Source of the DNA: Pyrus communis
Taxonomy: Eukaryota; Streptophyta; Magnoliopsida; Rosales; Rosaceae
Direction: 5' to 3'
Assembly: GCF_963583255.1 (NCBI RefSeq)
Contig: NC_084808.1
Span: forward strand, 10,439,501-10,503,500
DNA: 64,000 nt
Part shown: piece after piece, positions 46,562 through 57,879 of the stretch
Layout of the letters: the number at the start of each line of letters is the position of its first letter
Position numbering within the stretch: the first letter of the stretch is position 1
Position numbers and translations under genes: made by a program
The notes under the pieces: model-generated
Told to the model about the DNA's origin: nothing
Seen by the model: the letters and a program-made list of their open reading frames with translations, nothing else
Databases searched by the model: none

Positions 46562-47346
46562 AATGCCCCACACATGTTGGGCTACTCACAAGAAAGGGCA
46601 GCAGGTGTAGAGATCTTCCCTTGCTTTAGGAACATAATATTGTTTCTTATTTGGATGTAGATTCCCTCATTAGTTGGAAATTAGGTCCTTCTAGGAAAGG
46701 GAAATAAATTACTTCTGAAGTTTATTTAAGTCTACCTTAAGTAGATGATTAAATCAACTTCAAAGAGCAATTTATTCTACCCTACAAGAGAGAAAAAGCT
46801 AGGGGATATTTGTTCTCCCTCCCCTAGCAATCTTCTACATTTGCCTGTGTAAAAGATCGCATTTCGTTGCTTTCTTTGTCTTCACGCCGTACCAAGGTAA
46901 TAATTTTTTTAATTTTCCTTGTTTTCTTAATTTTTGGGAGCCTCAGGGCTTGAAATTTGGCTCGACGAGGGTCGAGGATGTGTGAAAAAATGGTTGGAAA
47001 GGGTCATGGCATTGCTGCTGTCGACTTGGTCCAGTAGCAGCTCAACGCGGGCCAAGGTCTGGGTGCAGCGATGTGGGTAGTAGAGGCAAGTTGGGGCTCA
47101 GCTTGGGTCAAGAAACTCTCGGGTTGGGCTGAGATTGAGAGGCACTGGGTCTGGGCCGTTATGCTTAGGCTCGTGTTAGAGAGAGGAAAGATCAGGCCGT
47201 GAGGCCTGGCGCGGCTGTTGGACTTCTATAGTATTGGGCCGTGACTTGGTCTTTGGACCATAAGGCCTGATGCCTTGAATTTTTTTTTTTTTTTTTGGCA
47301 ACCATTTAACAAATTTTCCTCACATCTTTGTAGAATTTCCTTAAGC
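46562..47346 (+). promoter_or_regulatory. Leader region of the antisense ORF, with a probable 5' UTR intron
   Basis: Lies between the 3' LTR and the antisense ORF. Pyrimidine-rich leader sequence ends ACGCCGTACCAAG|GTAATAATTT (donor at 46897), and a T-rich stretch precedes ACATCTTTGTAG|AATTTCC (acceptor ending 47333), 14 bases before the ATG at 47347. The fit to an intron is good but rests on sequence alone. Confidence 0.5.
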
Positions 47347-49533
47347 ATGTCTTCTTCAAGCCATTAAAGTGATAATGGTGTGCCACCATTGTATCGTCAA
47401 GGCGGGTCTTTGAGTAAGGTAGGAAGTAACTCTGACGACTCATTTAGAGACTTTCTTGAGGCATATAGGCACGCCATTTCATCGCGGGTACGAGTGAAGC
47501 GTGTTAAGGAAGGTAACAGTCGTAAGCCATATAGTGGAGCTTGGAGAGCCATTAAGTTTCACCCTTACTACTTCGTAATGGGATTTACTTTTCCTATGTC
47601 GCGTTTTTTCCCATAAGTGTTTTGCTCTATGAAGTGTGCCCCCGTTCAATGTTCTTCAAATGCGGTCCGTGTAATGGTGAGGTTCCTCAATCTAAGCTAA
47701 TTCTTTGACTTGGATTTGACCATCAACGAATTATGGTACTTCTTTGACATAGGCCACATTGAAGGAGTTGGGCAGCTACGGTCCTGCCATAGGTTTTTTG
47801 ATCATTCGAGGAAAGGGGATCATGACTAGCCAAGGAGACTTTGGGGATAAGTGGAAAGTATGAGTTTGATTCTTCCCCTGAGTTACGTGTTCCAATGATT
47901 TTAATCACCGATAAATTGGTTGTTTAGTCTCTAGGTTACTTTGTGCTTTTGCTTAGCTGCTCTCTGATTTATTGATTGTCCTCATCTGCTTATGTAAATT
48001 TGGAATTCGGCTCAACTCCCAAGACTTCTCCAGATATAAAGAAGGTGTATGTTGCTCTAGGTATCTCTTCTGAGTACCATAAATGACATTGGCTGCTTAG
48101 TCATCTTCACTAAGAGAAAAGTGGGCTACCTCCGAGAAAGGAGATAAAGCGGATCAAGGTGGAGGCATTGGCTTGTCCGATCACTGTCATGGAGCCTGTA
48201 GTGAATAAAGGTAGAAAGAAGAGATTTTCCCCACCTGCTTAAGAGATGTCGGCTGAGAAAAGCCGAAGACTTCCTCACGTGTTGCCGATAAGCTTATGAT
48301 TGATTTAACTTCTTCCAAGGGGAAGAAAGATGAGGCTGTTAGATCTGAGCCGATGACGTCTTCCATGCCAAAGGTGGTTATTACAATTGCTGATAGGAAT
48401 GCTCAGCATAGAGGTTTCGTCTTGCCCCTAGTGCTGAAATTTGTGCCAAGACGTCCGTCGAGAGCTAAGTCTGGTTCACCTTCTGAAAGGCTTGCCGCTA
48501 TGAAGAGTGATAAAGTGAACTCTGTTGCTAAAGCGGCGCCAAAGCCCACTCCCATCACTGTTAAGACTGATCTACTGAGATTTATGCGCTTTTGAAACCA
48601 GATTTGCTTGAAAACATAAACGCGTATGCCAAGCTTGTTGATGGCGTTAGAGGGGTTGTTGCCTAAGTTCCTTTGCAAAGCATACGACCAAATACAAAAT
48701 GACGGCCCTACTTGCTATGATGCAGAAAATGGCAATTTTGGTAGCCGAGTCTATGCTCCTTGACCAAGAAGATACCAAGGCTGCCAAGGAGGTGGCAAAG
48801 ACTATGGCAATTGAAGCTTATTCGTCTGCTAAGAAGATCAAGAAGTTGGAGTCTGAGCTCGTTGCTTTAAGGGGATCTAATATCTCTGCCCCTATTTCTC
48901 TAAAGCTTGAGACCGCTCGCCAAGAGATCGTTGACTTAAAGACTAAGCTTGACGCGATCCAAGTTAAGAATGAAAATGCAGAGAATGAGATTGGATATTA
49001 CATACCTCAAATTCAAGATATTAAGCGTGCTGTTTTTTGAGCTTCGTTTCGTTGCTTATGCAAATGATGAAGAGTTGATTGTTGCTTATAATCAAGTGAT
49101 CCGCTTTAAGAAGATCGTCAATAGGCTTAAATCCCAAGTGTTGGAACTCCAAGGTGCACTGAAGATCAACGAAAGTCTGAAGAAGGAAGTGGATGAGCTG
49201 CACCGTGTCCGTGTTAATCTGCTCGAGGATAACAAGCAGCTAAAAAATGAGAAGGCTGGGCTTGAGGCTTCGCTTGTTTAAAGTCAGGCCGATTTCTACA
49301 AGTTGGGTTACATAAATCATCTTTTTGGTAGGCCCCTAACTTTGAGTTTGCTGGCAAAAGACTTTAAGACCTTCCCTATTTCTCCAAAAGACTTGCTTGC
49401 CTTCACTTTTTAGGCTTCCATTAGCGAAATAGTCAGAGAAGTTAGTGTCTGGGATGGGGCAGCCGGGGATGAAGTGTTGGATGATGCCACTGCTGAAAGC
49501 GTCGCGATTGCTGAAGGTGTGGCGACCGAGTAG
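47347..49533 (+). pseudogene. Antisense accessory ORF (gypsy-type 'transposase' domain plus coiled coil), broken
   Basis: Plus-strand frames hold, in order: PPLYRQGGSLSKVGS, LEAYRHAISSRVRVKRVKEG and FHPYYFVMGFTFPMSRFFP (47380-47616); frameshifted VRVMVRFLNLS and IGHIEGVGQLRS (47660-47790); a Ser/Lys-rich hinge (48296-48595, IDLTSSKGKK); and a long heptad-rich coiled coil (48699-49281, KKIKKLESELVALRGS, NRLKSQVLELQGAL). The acidic end ATAESVAIAEGVATE stops at 49531. I remember this layout as the 'transposase (putative) gypsy type' domain proteins annotated in Rosaceae. Antisense accessory ORFs of this sort are reported for Tat-lineage elements. At least four stops or frameshifts break it. What it did in an intact element is unknown. 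Confidence 0.72.
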
Positions 49534-50879
49534 TCGTGGGATGTCTAAGTTGATGAACAGTAGCCTTCTAGGTTGCCTTTAGGATTTTCTTTGTTTTCCT
49601 TGTTGCTTTTTCCTTTGCTTGAACTCCTTCAACCTTTGTTATTTGTTTATCAATTTTGCTAGAAAATTTAATAAACTTGCTTCTTTTGCTTTTCTTCATC
49701 TTTGCTTCTTTTGTTTACGCCCAACCTTTAACCTTTAAACCAGTGGCAGGCGTGCTGCTTTTCTATAAGCAAACAGGCCCACGTAGCCTATGCAGCCATA
49801 GGTGTTGGTGTAGAACTTTTGCCAAGTTGTTAGCCATAAGGTCGGCAGCCAGACGACTTACTTACAAAAGCAGGCGAGTATGCATTACCACTTGGTTGCT
49901 AACCTTTGAGCTGTGTGGCCTGCATCAGAACATACTTAAGATTTTTGGGTTATGAAATTCGCTAACCTTTATATCAAAAATACGCAGTTGTATGGAATTT
50001 CGTAAGCAAAGGTCCAAAAGAACTCATTGTCTTTTTTGTAACCAATTACATGGGTTGAATAGCAAGTATCACAACACTTTAGGAATCAGTATATATCTAA
50101 ACAATCATTCCGCGCTTGGCAGAGGTAAAGCTTATTGACTGCGTAACATGTCGGCAGTGGATAAAGCTTTGTATATGCACACTAACTTGTTTAACCTTTC
50201 ACAAAAATGTGCGGTTGTATAAGTTTAACGCGCGGTTACTACTCGAAGGGCAAGCCTTAGGCAGTCTTTTAGAAATCGTAGGCTACCTTAGTGCACTCAG
50301 TAGCAGTTTAAGGGCTCCTGGGCAGCCGTCCATAGGACGTACTGCGTAATGTGCCTCATTCATCTCTGAGGCTCAATTCATCACAGATTAGGCCAAGAGA
50401 TCCAAAATCCTTCAATTAGCTAAGCCTTGAAAAAGACCATTGTGGCTACTTCTAGGAATCACAACACAAGCCATCATGCACCTAGTTACACCAGGGTAGC
50501 CCGACCTATCCATTTTTGGATATTCGGAGTGTAAAGTTTATCCTCCCGCATTGGAGAGCAAACCCATGTGGGTGTGTGGGAGTTAGTTTACCCTTTCGCA
50601 CTAAAGAGCATGGTTGGTCCCCAGGGGGGTGTAATTCCTAAAATTCCTAAGAATGGCGATGTCCTCTTTTGAAGTGTGTGAGTGATCAGTTGTTATAAAC
50701 ATGTAGTCGAGCCAAGTTGTAAATTACTTTTGAATTCTTCATTGAAAAACGAGTGAAACGAACGAAAACTTAGCTGTAAGGTAGGAACTGCATAACAACT
50801 GGATAGTCCTCAGCTTACGAAGCAGTGCCCGTCGAGCTGCTTAAGTCTTCGGGCTTTGATGTAGCGAGAGATCATGCAT
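49534..50879. other. Non-coding spacer between antisense ORF and integrase
   Basis: The antisense ORF and pol converge on this 1.3-kb stretch. It holds a T-rich zone (49560-49720) and no recognisable protein; ORFs at 49656 and 50116 look like chance. It may carry the transcript ends of the antisense unit. Confidence 0.5.
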
Positions 50880-52271
50880 AGTACTTCCTCATATTATAAG
50901 TGTTCTGCTGCTTCTCGATCTCTTTGTCGTTCATGGTGGCGAGGGTGTAACTACCCTTGCCACCTACTTTGGTGATCTTGTGCAGACCTTCCCAGATGGG
51001 ATCCATCTTTTTTGAGTCTTCTCTGTGAGCAGTGATGAAGGTTTTTCTTAGAACTAGATCTCCAGGCTGGAACTGTCGGATTTTGGCCCTTTTGTTGTAG
51101 TTGGAGATGAGCTGCTGCTAGTAGGCTGCGATATGGATGATGACCTTCTTGCATTTCTCTTCTGCCAGATCTAAGTTTATGGCAATCTCCTTTCTATTTT
51201 GCTCGATGCTTAGCAGTATAGTGCTGATACTTAGCACGATGACATTGGGAGGAATCATTACTTTTGAACCAAATGCCAAAGAGAAAGGAGTCTCGCTAAT
51301 TGCTCGTTGTTTGGTTGTGCAATACGCCTATAGACATCCGAGAAGTTTGTTTGGCCATTTTCCCTTCTTGTCGAAGAGGGATTTCTTAAAGCAGTCAAGA
51401 ATCGTCTTGTTAGATGCTTCGACCTGCCCATTGTTTTGGGGATACCTTGGCATGGACATGTGCTACTTGATGCTATATTTTTGGAGAACTTCGCCAAATC
51501 TTTTCCTGCGAATTGCGGGCCACTATCTGTGACGATCGATTGAGGGATGCCAAATCGGCAAATGATGTTCTTCCATATGAAGCGAGCTATATCTGTCTGA
51601 GTTGTGGTTGTCATGGGCTCTGCTTCCACCCATTTGGTGAAGAAGTCAATTGCCACGATCATCATGCCTCTGCCCCTAGTAGCGGGCGACATTGGCCCTA
51701 CCAAATCGATTACCTATTGCATGAACGACCAATGTCTCGTCTACTTTTGTACTAACTCCTTAGCGTCTTAATGCATGGTGGGCTAGTAGTAGCCTGCGTT
51801 AAGAGCCTTCTGTGCTAAGGATCGGCCTCCAGAGTCATTTCCACAAACACATTTGTGGATTAAACTTAGCACTTTTTGGTCATCGGGAGATGCTAGGCAG
51901 CAGAGATGTGGTCCAATGTAGGATCTTCGGACAAGAATGTTGTTCCACATGTAGTAACGCGCTGCTTTTGTTTGGAGCTTTCTAGACTCCAATTTTTCCA
52001 TGGGGAATGTGCCATTGACCAAGTAGTCTATAATGGAATCTTGTCAGTTTGGAGTTGTACTAACCTGTGACACCTCGGCTGCTGGCTCTGTCTCAATGTT
52101 TGGCTTGTCTAGATACTTCACCCAAATAGATCGTTTGAGTTTATGGTCCAAGATGGAGCCTAGGCCAGTTAGCGCTCCCACGTAAGCATTGTCTACCCGC
52201 GGAGCTTGAGTGAAGGTGTAAGTTTGAAACGCCTCAAGTTGCTTTCGTACCTTCTTTAGGTACTGCATCAT
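50880..52271 (-). pseudogene. Retrotransposon pol remnant: RNase H end plus integrase
   Basis: 52271-52044 is the tail of RNase H (YLKKVRKQLEAFQTYTFTQA, PRVDNAYVGALTGLGSIL). 52022-51783 is the H2C2 integrase zinc finger (ARYYMWNNILVRR, then IHKCVCGNDSGGRSLAQKAL). 51704-51260 is the catalytic core: MIVAIDFFTKWVEAEP holds the first Asp, IVTDSGPQFAG the second, and [13 protein letters not shown], in a shifted frame, the Glu. 51170-50880 is the C-terminal part (IRQFQPGDLVLRK, KMDPIWEGLHKITKV, MRKYYA). Stops and one or more frameshifts separate the blocks. The sequence style is Tat/Ogre-like. Confidence 0.87.
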
Positions 52272-54353
52272 CTTCGGATGTTTTGTCCTGTACTGTTTCC
52301 CTTCCTCTTTCTTTTAAGCTACTGCCGATTCTCTTCGAGGCTACTCGAGTGCCTCGTCTGCTCGCCGAGCCTTGTCCCAAAGTGCATGCTTATCTGCTAT
52401 AGCGAAAAAGTCTGCCAGAGTTAGATTTTCTTTCATGATCAATTCACTGAACAAGAGGTGGTCTGCTGGGAGTCATTTTTGGAAGGCTATAAGAACTATC
52501 GAGTCATCGCATATGACTATCTTTGTCTTCTCTACTTTAAACCTCTTCACATATTCGCAAAATGACTCTTTTGGATTCTTCTTCACATTGAACAAGTGAT
52601 CAGACTTCTTCTTGTTCGAGTGATAAGATGAATACGCTTTGGTGAAAACCAAAGAAAGTTCATCAAAACTTTGGATGGATTGTGGCAGCAAGGTGTGGAA
52701 ACAACCTTGCGCCTCGCCTTGTAAAGTAGGGGTGAATATCTTACACTTGAGAGCGTCGTTGTTCCGATAAAGGACCATTGTGCTTCGATAATGCTTCAAG
52801 TGTTTCTCTGGGTCTCCATCTCCTTTGAAGGGTGTGAAATGTGGCATATTGAACTTGCGTGGAGGCTCTACCCGCTCGATCTCATCTATGAAGGGTGACC
52901 GACTTATGTTGGTCATGTCTCATTGCAATGCCTCATCAGTGACCTCGTTGCATTGGAAATCACGCAATCACTCAGTCAGGAGCCTTTTTACTTCTTCTTG
53001 AATTTACCTTTGTTAAGGTAGCCGAGTTATCAGCTCCCCCAATCGTGACCTACATGTCTAGGTTACTCTTCCATATGTTCGGCTCGTCTATGCCGTGGCT
53101 ACGGTACATGTGGTATGCTCCTAGTAGGCAAGCAAATTCCTTGCAGGCTGCCGGTTAAACTTGAGCTAGATTGAGTGACTGCTTCTTTCTGTCTGTCGTG
53201 CTGCCTACTCCGATGTGAGGTGAATGATGCTCCTTATGGGCCTAGCCACGAATGAACACTTCACTTATAAAGTTTCTCATGTTGATTATCGGAGTGTGGC
53301 CCTAACCGTGAATCTATGCTCGTCCGTGGGCCTAACCCAAAGTGCACGTTCCTTTGTGCGCTAAAACGAGAGTATACGTTATCTTAGGGGCCAGTCGGGA
53401 ATAAACATTGCCAGAACGCTCAGTTCATGACTGATCAAGTGGCTGTTTACTGGGACATTGTTGGAGAAGCTCATCGTCTACCCTTGTCCTACTTCGGGAC
53501 ACCTCATCTAGGGCACGTTTCATCTCGATACATTGCAAGAGCTGATTCACCAAGGTTGTCTGCTACGCAAGGGCACTTGTCAACTCTATGACTTGTCGAG
53601 ACAAGTGTTGTTCGCTATTTAGGTTGGAAGAGCTTGGACAATATGCATCTCCTTGAATAGTGGAACTGTAATAGACTCTGGAGAGAGATTTGAGTTGGGA
53701 AATGTCAACTCTGCGGAGAAATGGGGTGAAAATACCCATAGTTAAATCATCGATCCAAAAATCTGAAGTCGGGATTGCTGAACCGGTCTTAGACTGATTT
53801 AGGCTACTATGAAGGCCACGAAAGTGGGCCGGACCTTGGGTTGGACCACGGGAGTGGGTTGGATCGCAAGCGCGGGTTGGACAGTAGGCATAGGCTGGGC
53901 TGCTGGAGCGTATGGGCACTGGGCCTTCTTCGGCAAGACTTGGGCATGCGGGTCTTGGGCTCAGTTTTGGAGTGCTTTGACCTTAAGCCTGCGAGTGCTG
54001 GGCTACTCCAATTGCTGCAGTTACTTAGGCCTGTTGAATGTAGGCTGCCTTACGTTGGCCTAACTGCCTTGTGGCATGGGCCTAGGCCTGCTGCTACTGC
54101 AAGGTAGCCTGCTTGCTGTGGGCAGTGAGTTCGCCAAGGGCTGTTATTGTGGTTGCTGCCGTGGTGGCTACCACAGTGGTGCCCCGTAAGGGTGGTGCCA
54201 CTCCACTTATCGTTGTGTTGAGCCTCGTGGATCGTCGTGGTGGGGCTATGTCACGATCTCCATCACTTGATCCAAATCCTTGAACATAGGAAGTTCCGTT
54301 CGTCGTGGTTTCTGAATTTCTAGTCATTCGTGGTTTTCGAATTTCTAGTCATT
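52272..54353 (-). pseudogene. Retrotransposon gag, degenerate
   Basis: The conserved capsid-like block is at 52916-52473: FNMPHFTPFKGDGDPEKHLK, FTPTLQGEAQGCFHTLLPQS, KESFCEYVKRFKVEKTKIVI. Upstream pieces at 53919-53563 and 54327-54094 are the low-complexity N-terminal part (PPRRSTRLN; a Pro/Thr/His-rich stretch). The start is doubled: an ATGACTAGAAATTC block occurs twice (54353 and 54327), the first copy running into a stop. After ENLTLADFFAIADKHALWDK the frame passes directly into the RNase H tail near 52271, so protease and reverse transcriptase were deleted. Confidence 0.82.
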
Positions 54354-54483
54354 GTACTTTTCTTTTACGTTTATTCACAGAATTTTATAAAAAATTCTAG
54401 GAGTAAGATACTACGAAAAATCCACAAAGGAACAAGAAATGAGAAATTTTGAATGTAAGAGTCTTCTTCGAGCGTGTAAATCA

Positions 54484-54507
54484 AGACTCTCAATGAAAGC
54501 ACCAATT
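54484..54507 (-). other. Candidate primer-binding site of the Tat-type element
   Basis: Read on the minus strand, TTGGTGCTTTCATTGAGAG begins within two bases of the LTR end. It has the TGG start that pairs with a tRNA CCA end; I do not name the tRNA. Confidence 0.5.
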
Positions 54508-55077
54508 TGTGGAGGCAAACTTCCGCCGTCTTCTCCTTTGACGAAAATGCACATGCAAAATAATAACACCTAATATTAAGGCCAAAAGCCTCACACTCCC
54601 ACGATGAATGGGGGGCTTTGGTCGAAAAATTTCCGATCTCAAAGTTAGAATTTGGGAGAGAAAGTGTTTAGAAATTTTTGGGGAGAGAATGAACTAGCTT
54701 TTTGGTGGAGAAAATGGGACTATTTATAGGGCAGTGGCCGACCCTATTTGGTGAATAGGGACCGGCCATTATTGGTAAAATTATGAGTTTAATTGCAAGA
54801 GATTATGTGAAATAATTTCTTGCAATTAACTTGGCAATCAATCCTAACTTAAAAATGATAATTGGGAGTTACCTTTTGAGTGGGGGTTTGATGAAGAGTG
54901 ATGAGAGGGATTTGAATAAATACCATTTTGATTACCTTTGACTCTTCCTTGATTAAGCCGTTATTGTTCGTTGCATGCACATGGGAATCTCGGTGTGCCA
55001 TGAGGGTAATTTTGTCTTTTTAACCCAAAAGTCCACATATCACCTCAATAATTTTCTTGATTATTTTTTGCTCCACA
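54508..55077 (-). repeat. 5' LTR of the Tat-type element
   Basis: 570 bp, TGTGGAGGCAAAC ... TTGCTCCACA, with intact inverted ends. CTATTTATAGGG and GGGACCGGCCATTATTGG lie inside; read on the minus strand the first gives a TATA-like CCCTATAAATAG. Confidence 0.93.
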
Positions 55078-55507
55078 GTATTATACTTAGAATTGGTTAT
55101 ATGTATATGGGATACTTGAGCCACAAGTAAATAAAACTTATTAATCAATATATAGCATCAATGCTTGGCTCAGGTTTAGTTCTTTTAATTGTCTTGCATG
55201 TTAGGGACTTTAACTATCGCTCAATATTAGACCTGAGATTACTAAGGTGGGTTAATCTAAAATGGATATATTCAAAACACACCACTTTAGTCTTTCGCGG
55301 GAAAGTAAAGACAGTAAATAAGACATACAATAAGTAAATAGCAGAAAGATAATAGTTCAATTAAGATATTGTATGAAAGTATGGTTTATCCTGTTTGTCA
55401 CATCCCGGCCCGGGCGGGACCACTTCCCGGGCCAGACTCCACCGTAGCATGATATTGTCCGCTTTGGGCCCCGACCACACCCTTATGATTTTGTTTTTTG
55501 GGAACTC

Positions 55508-55578
55508 ACACGAGAACTTCGCGATGGGTCACCCATCCTTGGAATGCTCTCGCGCGCCACTCGCTTGACTTCGGAGTT
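55508..55578 (-). ncRNA. 5S rRNA-like core (Cassandra LTR)
   Basis: Minus strand AACTCCGAAGTCAAGCGAGT; box A has T to C (GTCAAGCG). Box C GATGGGTGACCCATCGCG. Confidence 0.78.
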
Positions 55579-55864
55579 CCAATGAAACCCGAAGCTAGTG
55601 AGCTCCCAAAAGGCCTCATGCTAGGTAGGGATGGGAATATCCATATAAGGATCACTCCCCTGGGTGATGTGGGATGTCACAATCCACCCCCCTTAAGGGC
55701 CCGACGTCCTCGTCGACACACACGTGACCAGGGTTAGGCTCTGATACCAAATTGTCACATCCTGACCCGAGCGGGACCACTTCCCGGGCCCGACTCCACC
55801 GTAGCACGATATTGTTCGCTTTAGGCCCTGACCACGCCCTCACGGTTTTGTTTTTTGGGAACTC

Positions 55865-55935
55865 ACACGAGAACTTCCCGATGGGTCACCCATCCTGGGA
55901 ATGCTATCGTATGCTACTTGCTTAACTTCGGAGTT
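55865..55935 (-). ncRNA. 5S rRNA-like core (Cassandra LTR)
   Basis: Minus strand AACTCCGAAGTTAAGCAAGT; box A intact except its last G. Box C GATGGGTGACCCATCGGG. Confidence 0.78.
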
Positions 55936-56369
55936 CCAATGAAACCTGAAGCCAGTGAGCTCCTAAAAGGCCTCGTGCTAGGGAGGGATGAGAATATCCA
56001 TATAAGGATCACTCCCCTGGATGATGTGGGATGTCACACTATTCACTTTTGATTTGAGAATTGAATGATTTTTTATGATATTAATGGTACTGGATATTAC
56101 AAAACAAACAAAGTACATGCACAAATAAACTTAAAACACTCAAAAACTCTTATCGGATTGGATTTGAGGCCATCATATGGGTTAATGATGCTTCCTTGTA
56201 AAGGGTTTCAACCAAAGGTTAGCCGTCCTAAAGTTGGTAAAGTGATACTGCACAAAAGAATTGGGCGGTGTACCCAGATTAACTTAACCAGGACAGGGGT
56301 TTTACTAATCTTAAGATCACCTTCCCTTCAAAAATGTAAAAGTATTTTGCATTCAATTCCAATGTTCTT

Positions 56370-56397
56370 TGAGAGAGAGAGAGAGAGAGAGAGAGTT
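56370..56397 (+). repeat. (GA)n microsatellite
   Basis: About 28 bp of GA. Confidence 0.93.
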
Positions 56398-56567
56398 ATG
56401 ATTGGTATCTTTGACAAGTCAAAAGGTGTTGGGCACACAATGTTCATTTAGAACGACTTAATTGCCCAATCCATTCTTTCTATTGTCTTCTACGACTTGG
56501 GCCTTTAATGAGGCCCAATAATATTTTTAGTACAAACAGAACTTATCACATTAACACTATGGAAGGA

Positions 56568-56594
56568 AATATATATATATATATATATATATAA
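56568..56594 (+). repeat. (AT)n microsatellite
   Basis: About 27 bp of alternating A and T. Confidence 0.93.
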
Positions 56595-57879
56595 TGTATA
56601 TAATGATATTTTGGGTAGAATTTTGGCACACAATAATCGGCTAGTCATAATTGGTTACAAATTCATTATTTGGGTAAATTAAACTTAAGACTTATCACTC
56701 ACAAGTAGCAGAAATGAATACTACTAACCTATATTATTAGTGGTCGAGATACCTATTTTTAATTAATAATGAACATTAGGTTTCTATTATAGTAATAGAA
56801 CAGGTGAACTAGGGGCGGGCAAAGCCACCATGTGCCAAGGAGGTGAAGCCAAGAGAGGAAGATTCTCTCCCCTCCTAATCTTTCTCTCCTCCCCTCCCCT
56901 CTCCTTCTATTTGAAGGGTTACGATTAAGTCAGGTCAGCATCTTATATTGATACTTTTATAGAGACAAAAAGATAACAAAAAAAAAAAAAAAAACAAAGT
57001 GTGAAAAGAGAGGAGGAGAGGGGATGCAAATAGAAGGAGAGAAAATCCTACTACGAAGACAAGGGGGTGAACATTGGTTTCTCATGTAATAATTCGGGTG
57101 ATGATGAAAAATAGGGATGAGTTATTTGCTCATGGAAAATCAAGGGTATACGATGTACTGATCCACCCTCGAGATTATTGGAGTTCAATCAGTATGCCTT
57201 TACTCATTAGTTTTGGTTTAATCAATAACTTTATTTTAAAGAAAGAAAAAAATAACTTTATTTTAAATTTTATTAGCATTTCCATTTCTAAAGCCCTAGT
57301 TTATGCAGCATTTAAGTTGGATCTAACTTGCCTTACAAGTTACAACGTTTTTTTTTTTTTTTTTTTTTTTTTTCATGTATACGTATTGACATGTCCTGCC
57401 AATGAACTTGGAAACTTTGACCACAAATCGGTTGTGTTACCTTCTGTTGTTTATAATTCTTGTCTCCGTTTGCATATTCATTGTGAGACCCGAGAAAATT
57501 GTTATCAAAGAAGAGGAAATTATTGGAAAATACATTCAAATTATTAATCTAAAAAAATGTTCATAACAAGGTAGTGGACATCATTACAAATCTATGACAT
57601 CTTTCGGATTATTTTTCGGAGTCGAACGAAGCCGTATTGGATTCTATGAGAAATAATGATGTAGGACACCTCAATAATTCGCGCGCTCTACATGCGAGTA
57701 ATTAGCTATTTGCTGACAAAAAAGTAATTGGGGACCGCCACACCCTCTCTCTCTTGATAAATGGAGCTACTGGTGGGTTCAGTTTACTTCAGTTTTCTTT
57801 TTAGCTAAAATAAAAAGGATAATGTTAGGGAGGTTAATTTGATACTAAATTTGCAAACTAAATGATGTGTTGATGTATA

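Larger units (their letters stand above)
45995..55077 (-). mobile_element. Ty3/Gypsy Tat-type LTR retrotransposon, 9.1 kb, RT-deleted, with antisense ORF
   Basis: Two direct LTRs, 45995-46561 (567 bp) and 54508-55077 (570 bp), begin TGTGGA and end TCCAYA, and a perfect 5-bp duplication GTATT flanks the whole (45990-45994 and 55078-55082). On the minus strand, just inside the right LTR, TTGGTGCTTTCATTGAGAG is a primer-binding-site candidate. Then come gag, a truncated RNase H, and integrase. On the plus strand at 47347-49533 is an extra ORF reading against gag-pol. Protease, reverse transcriptase and most of RNase H are missing, so the element cannot copy itself. The LTRs differ at many positions, suggesting an old insertion. 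Confidence 0.92.
55396..56038 (-). mobile_element. Cassandra TRIM retrotransposon, complete, minus strand
   Basis: LTRs at 55396-55681 and 55753-56038, both 286 bp, with a 71-bp core. Read on the minus strand the core has TGGTATCAGAGCC next to the upstream LTR and AAGGGGGGTGGA before the other. Flanks are CTGTT (55391-55395) and CTATT (56039-56043), a target-site duplication with one change. The LTRs are similar and equal in length, so this is probably one of the younger copies here. Confidence 0.94.

Noticed and set aside
57333..57539. ORFs across the poly(T) tract at 57350
   Set aside because: Phe/Lys homopolymer artefacts without any conserved motif.
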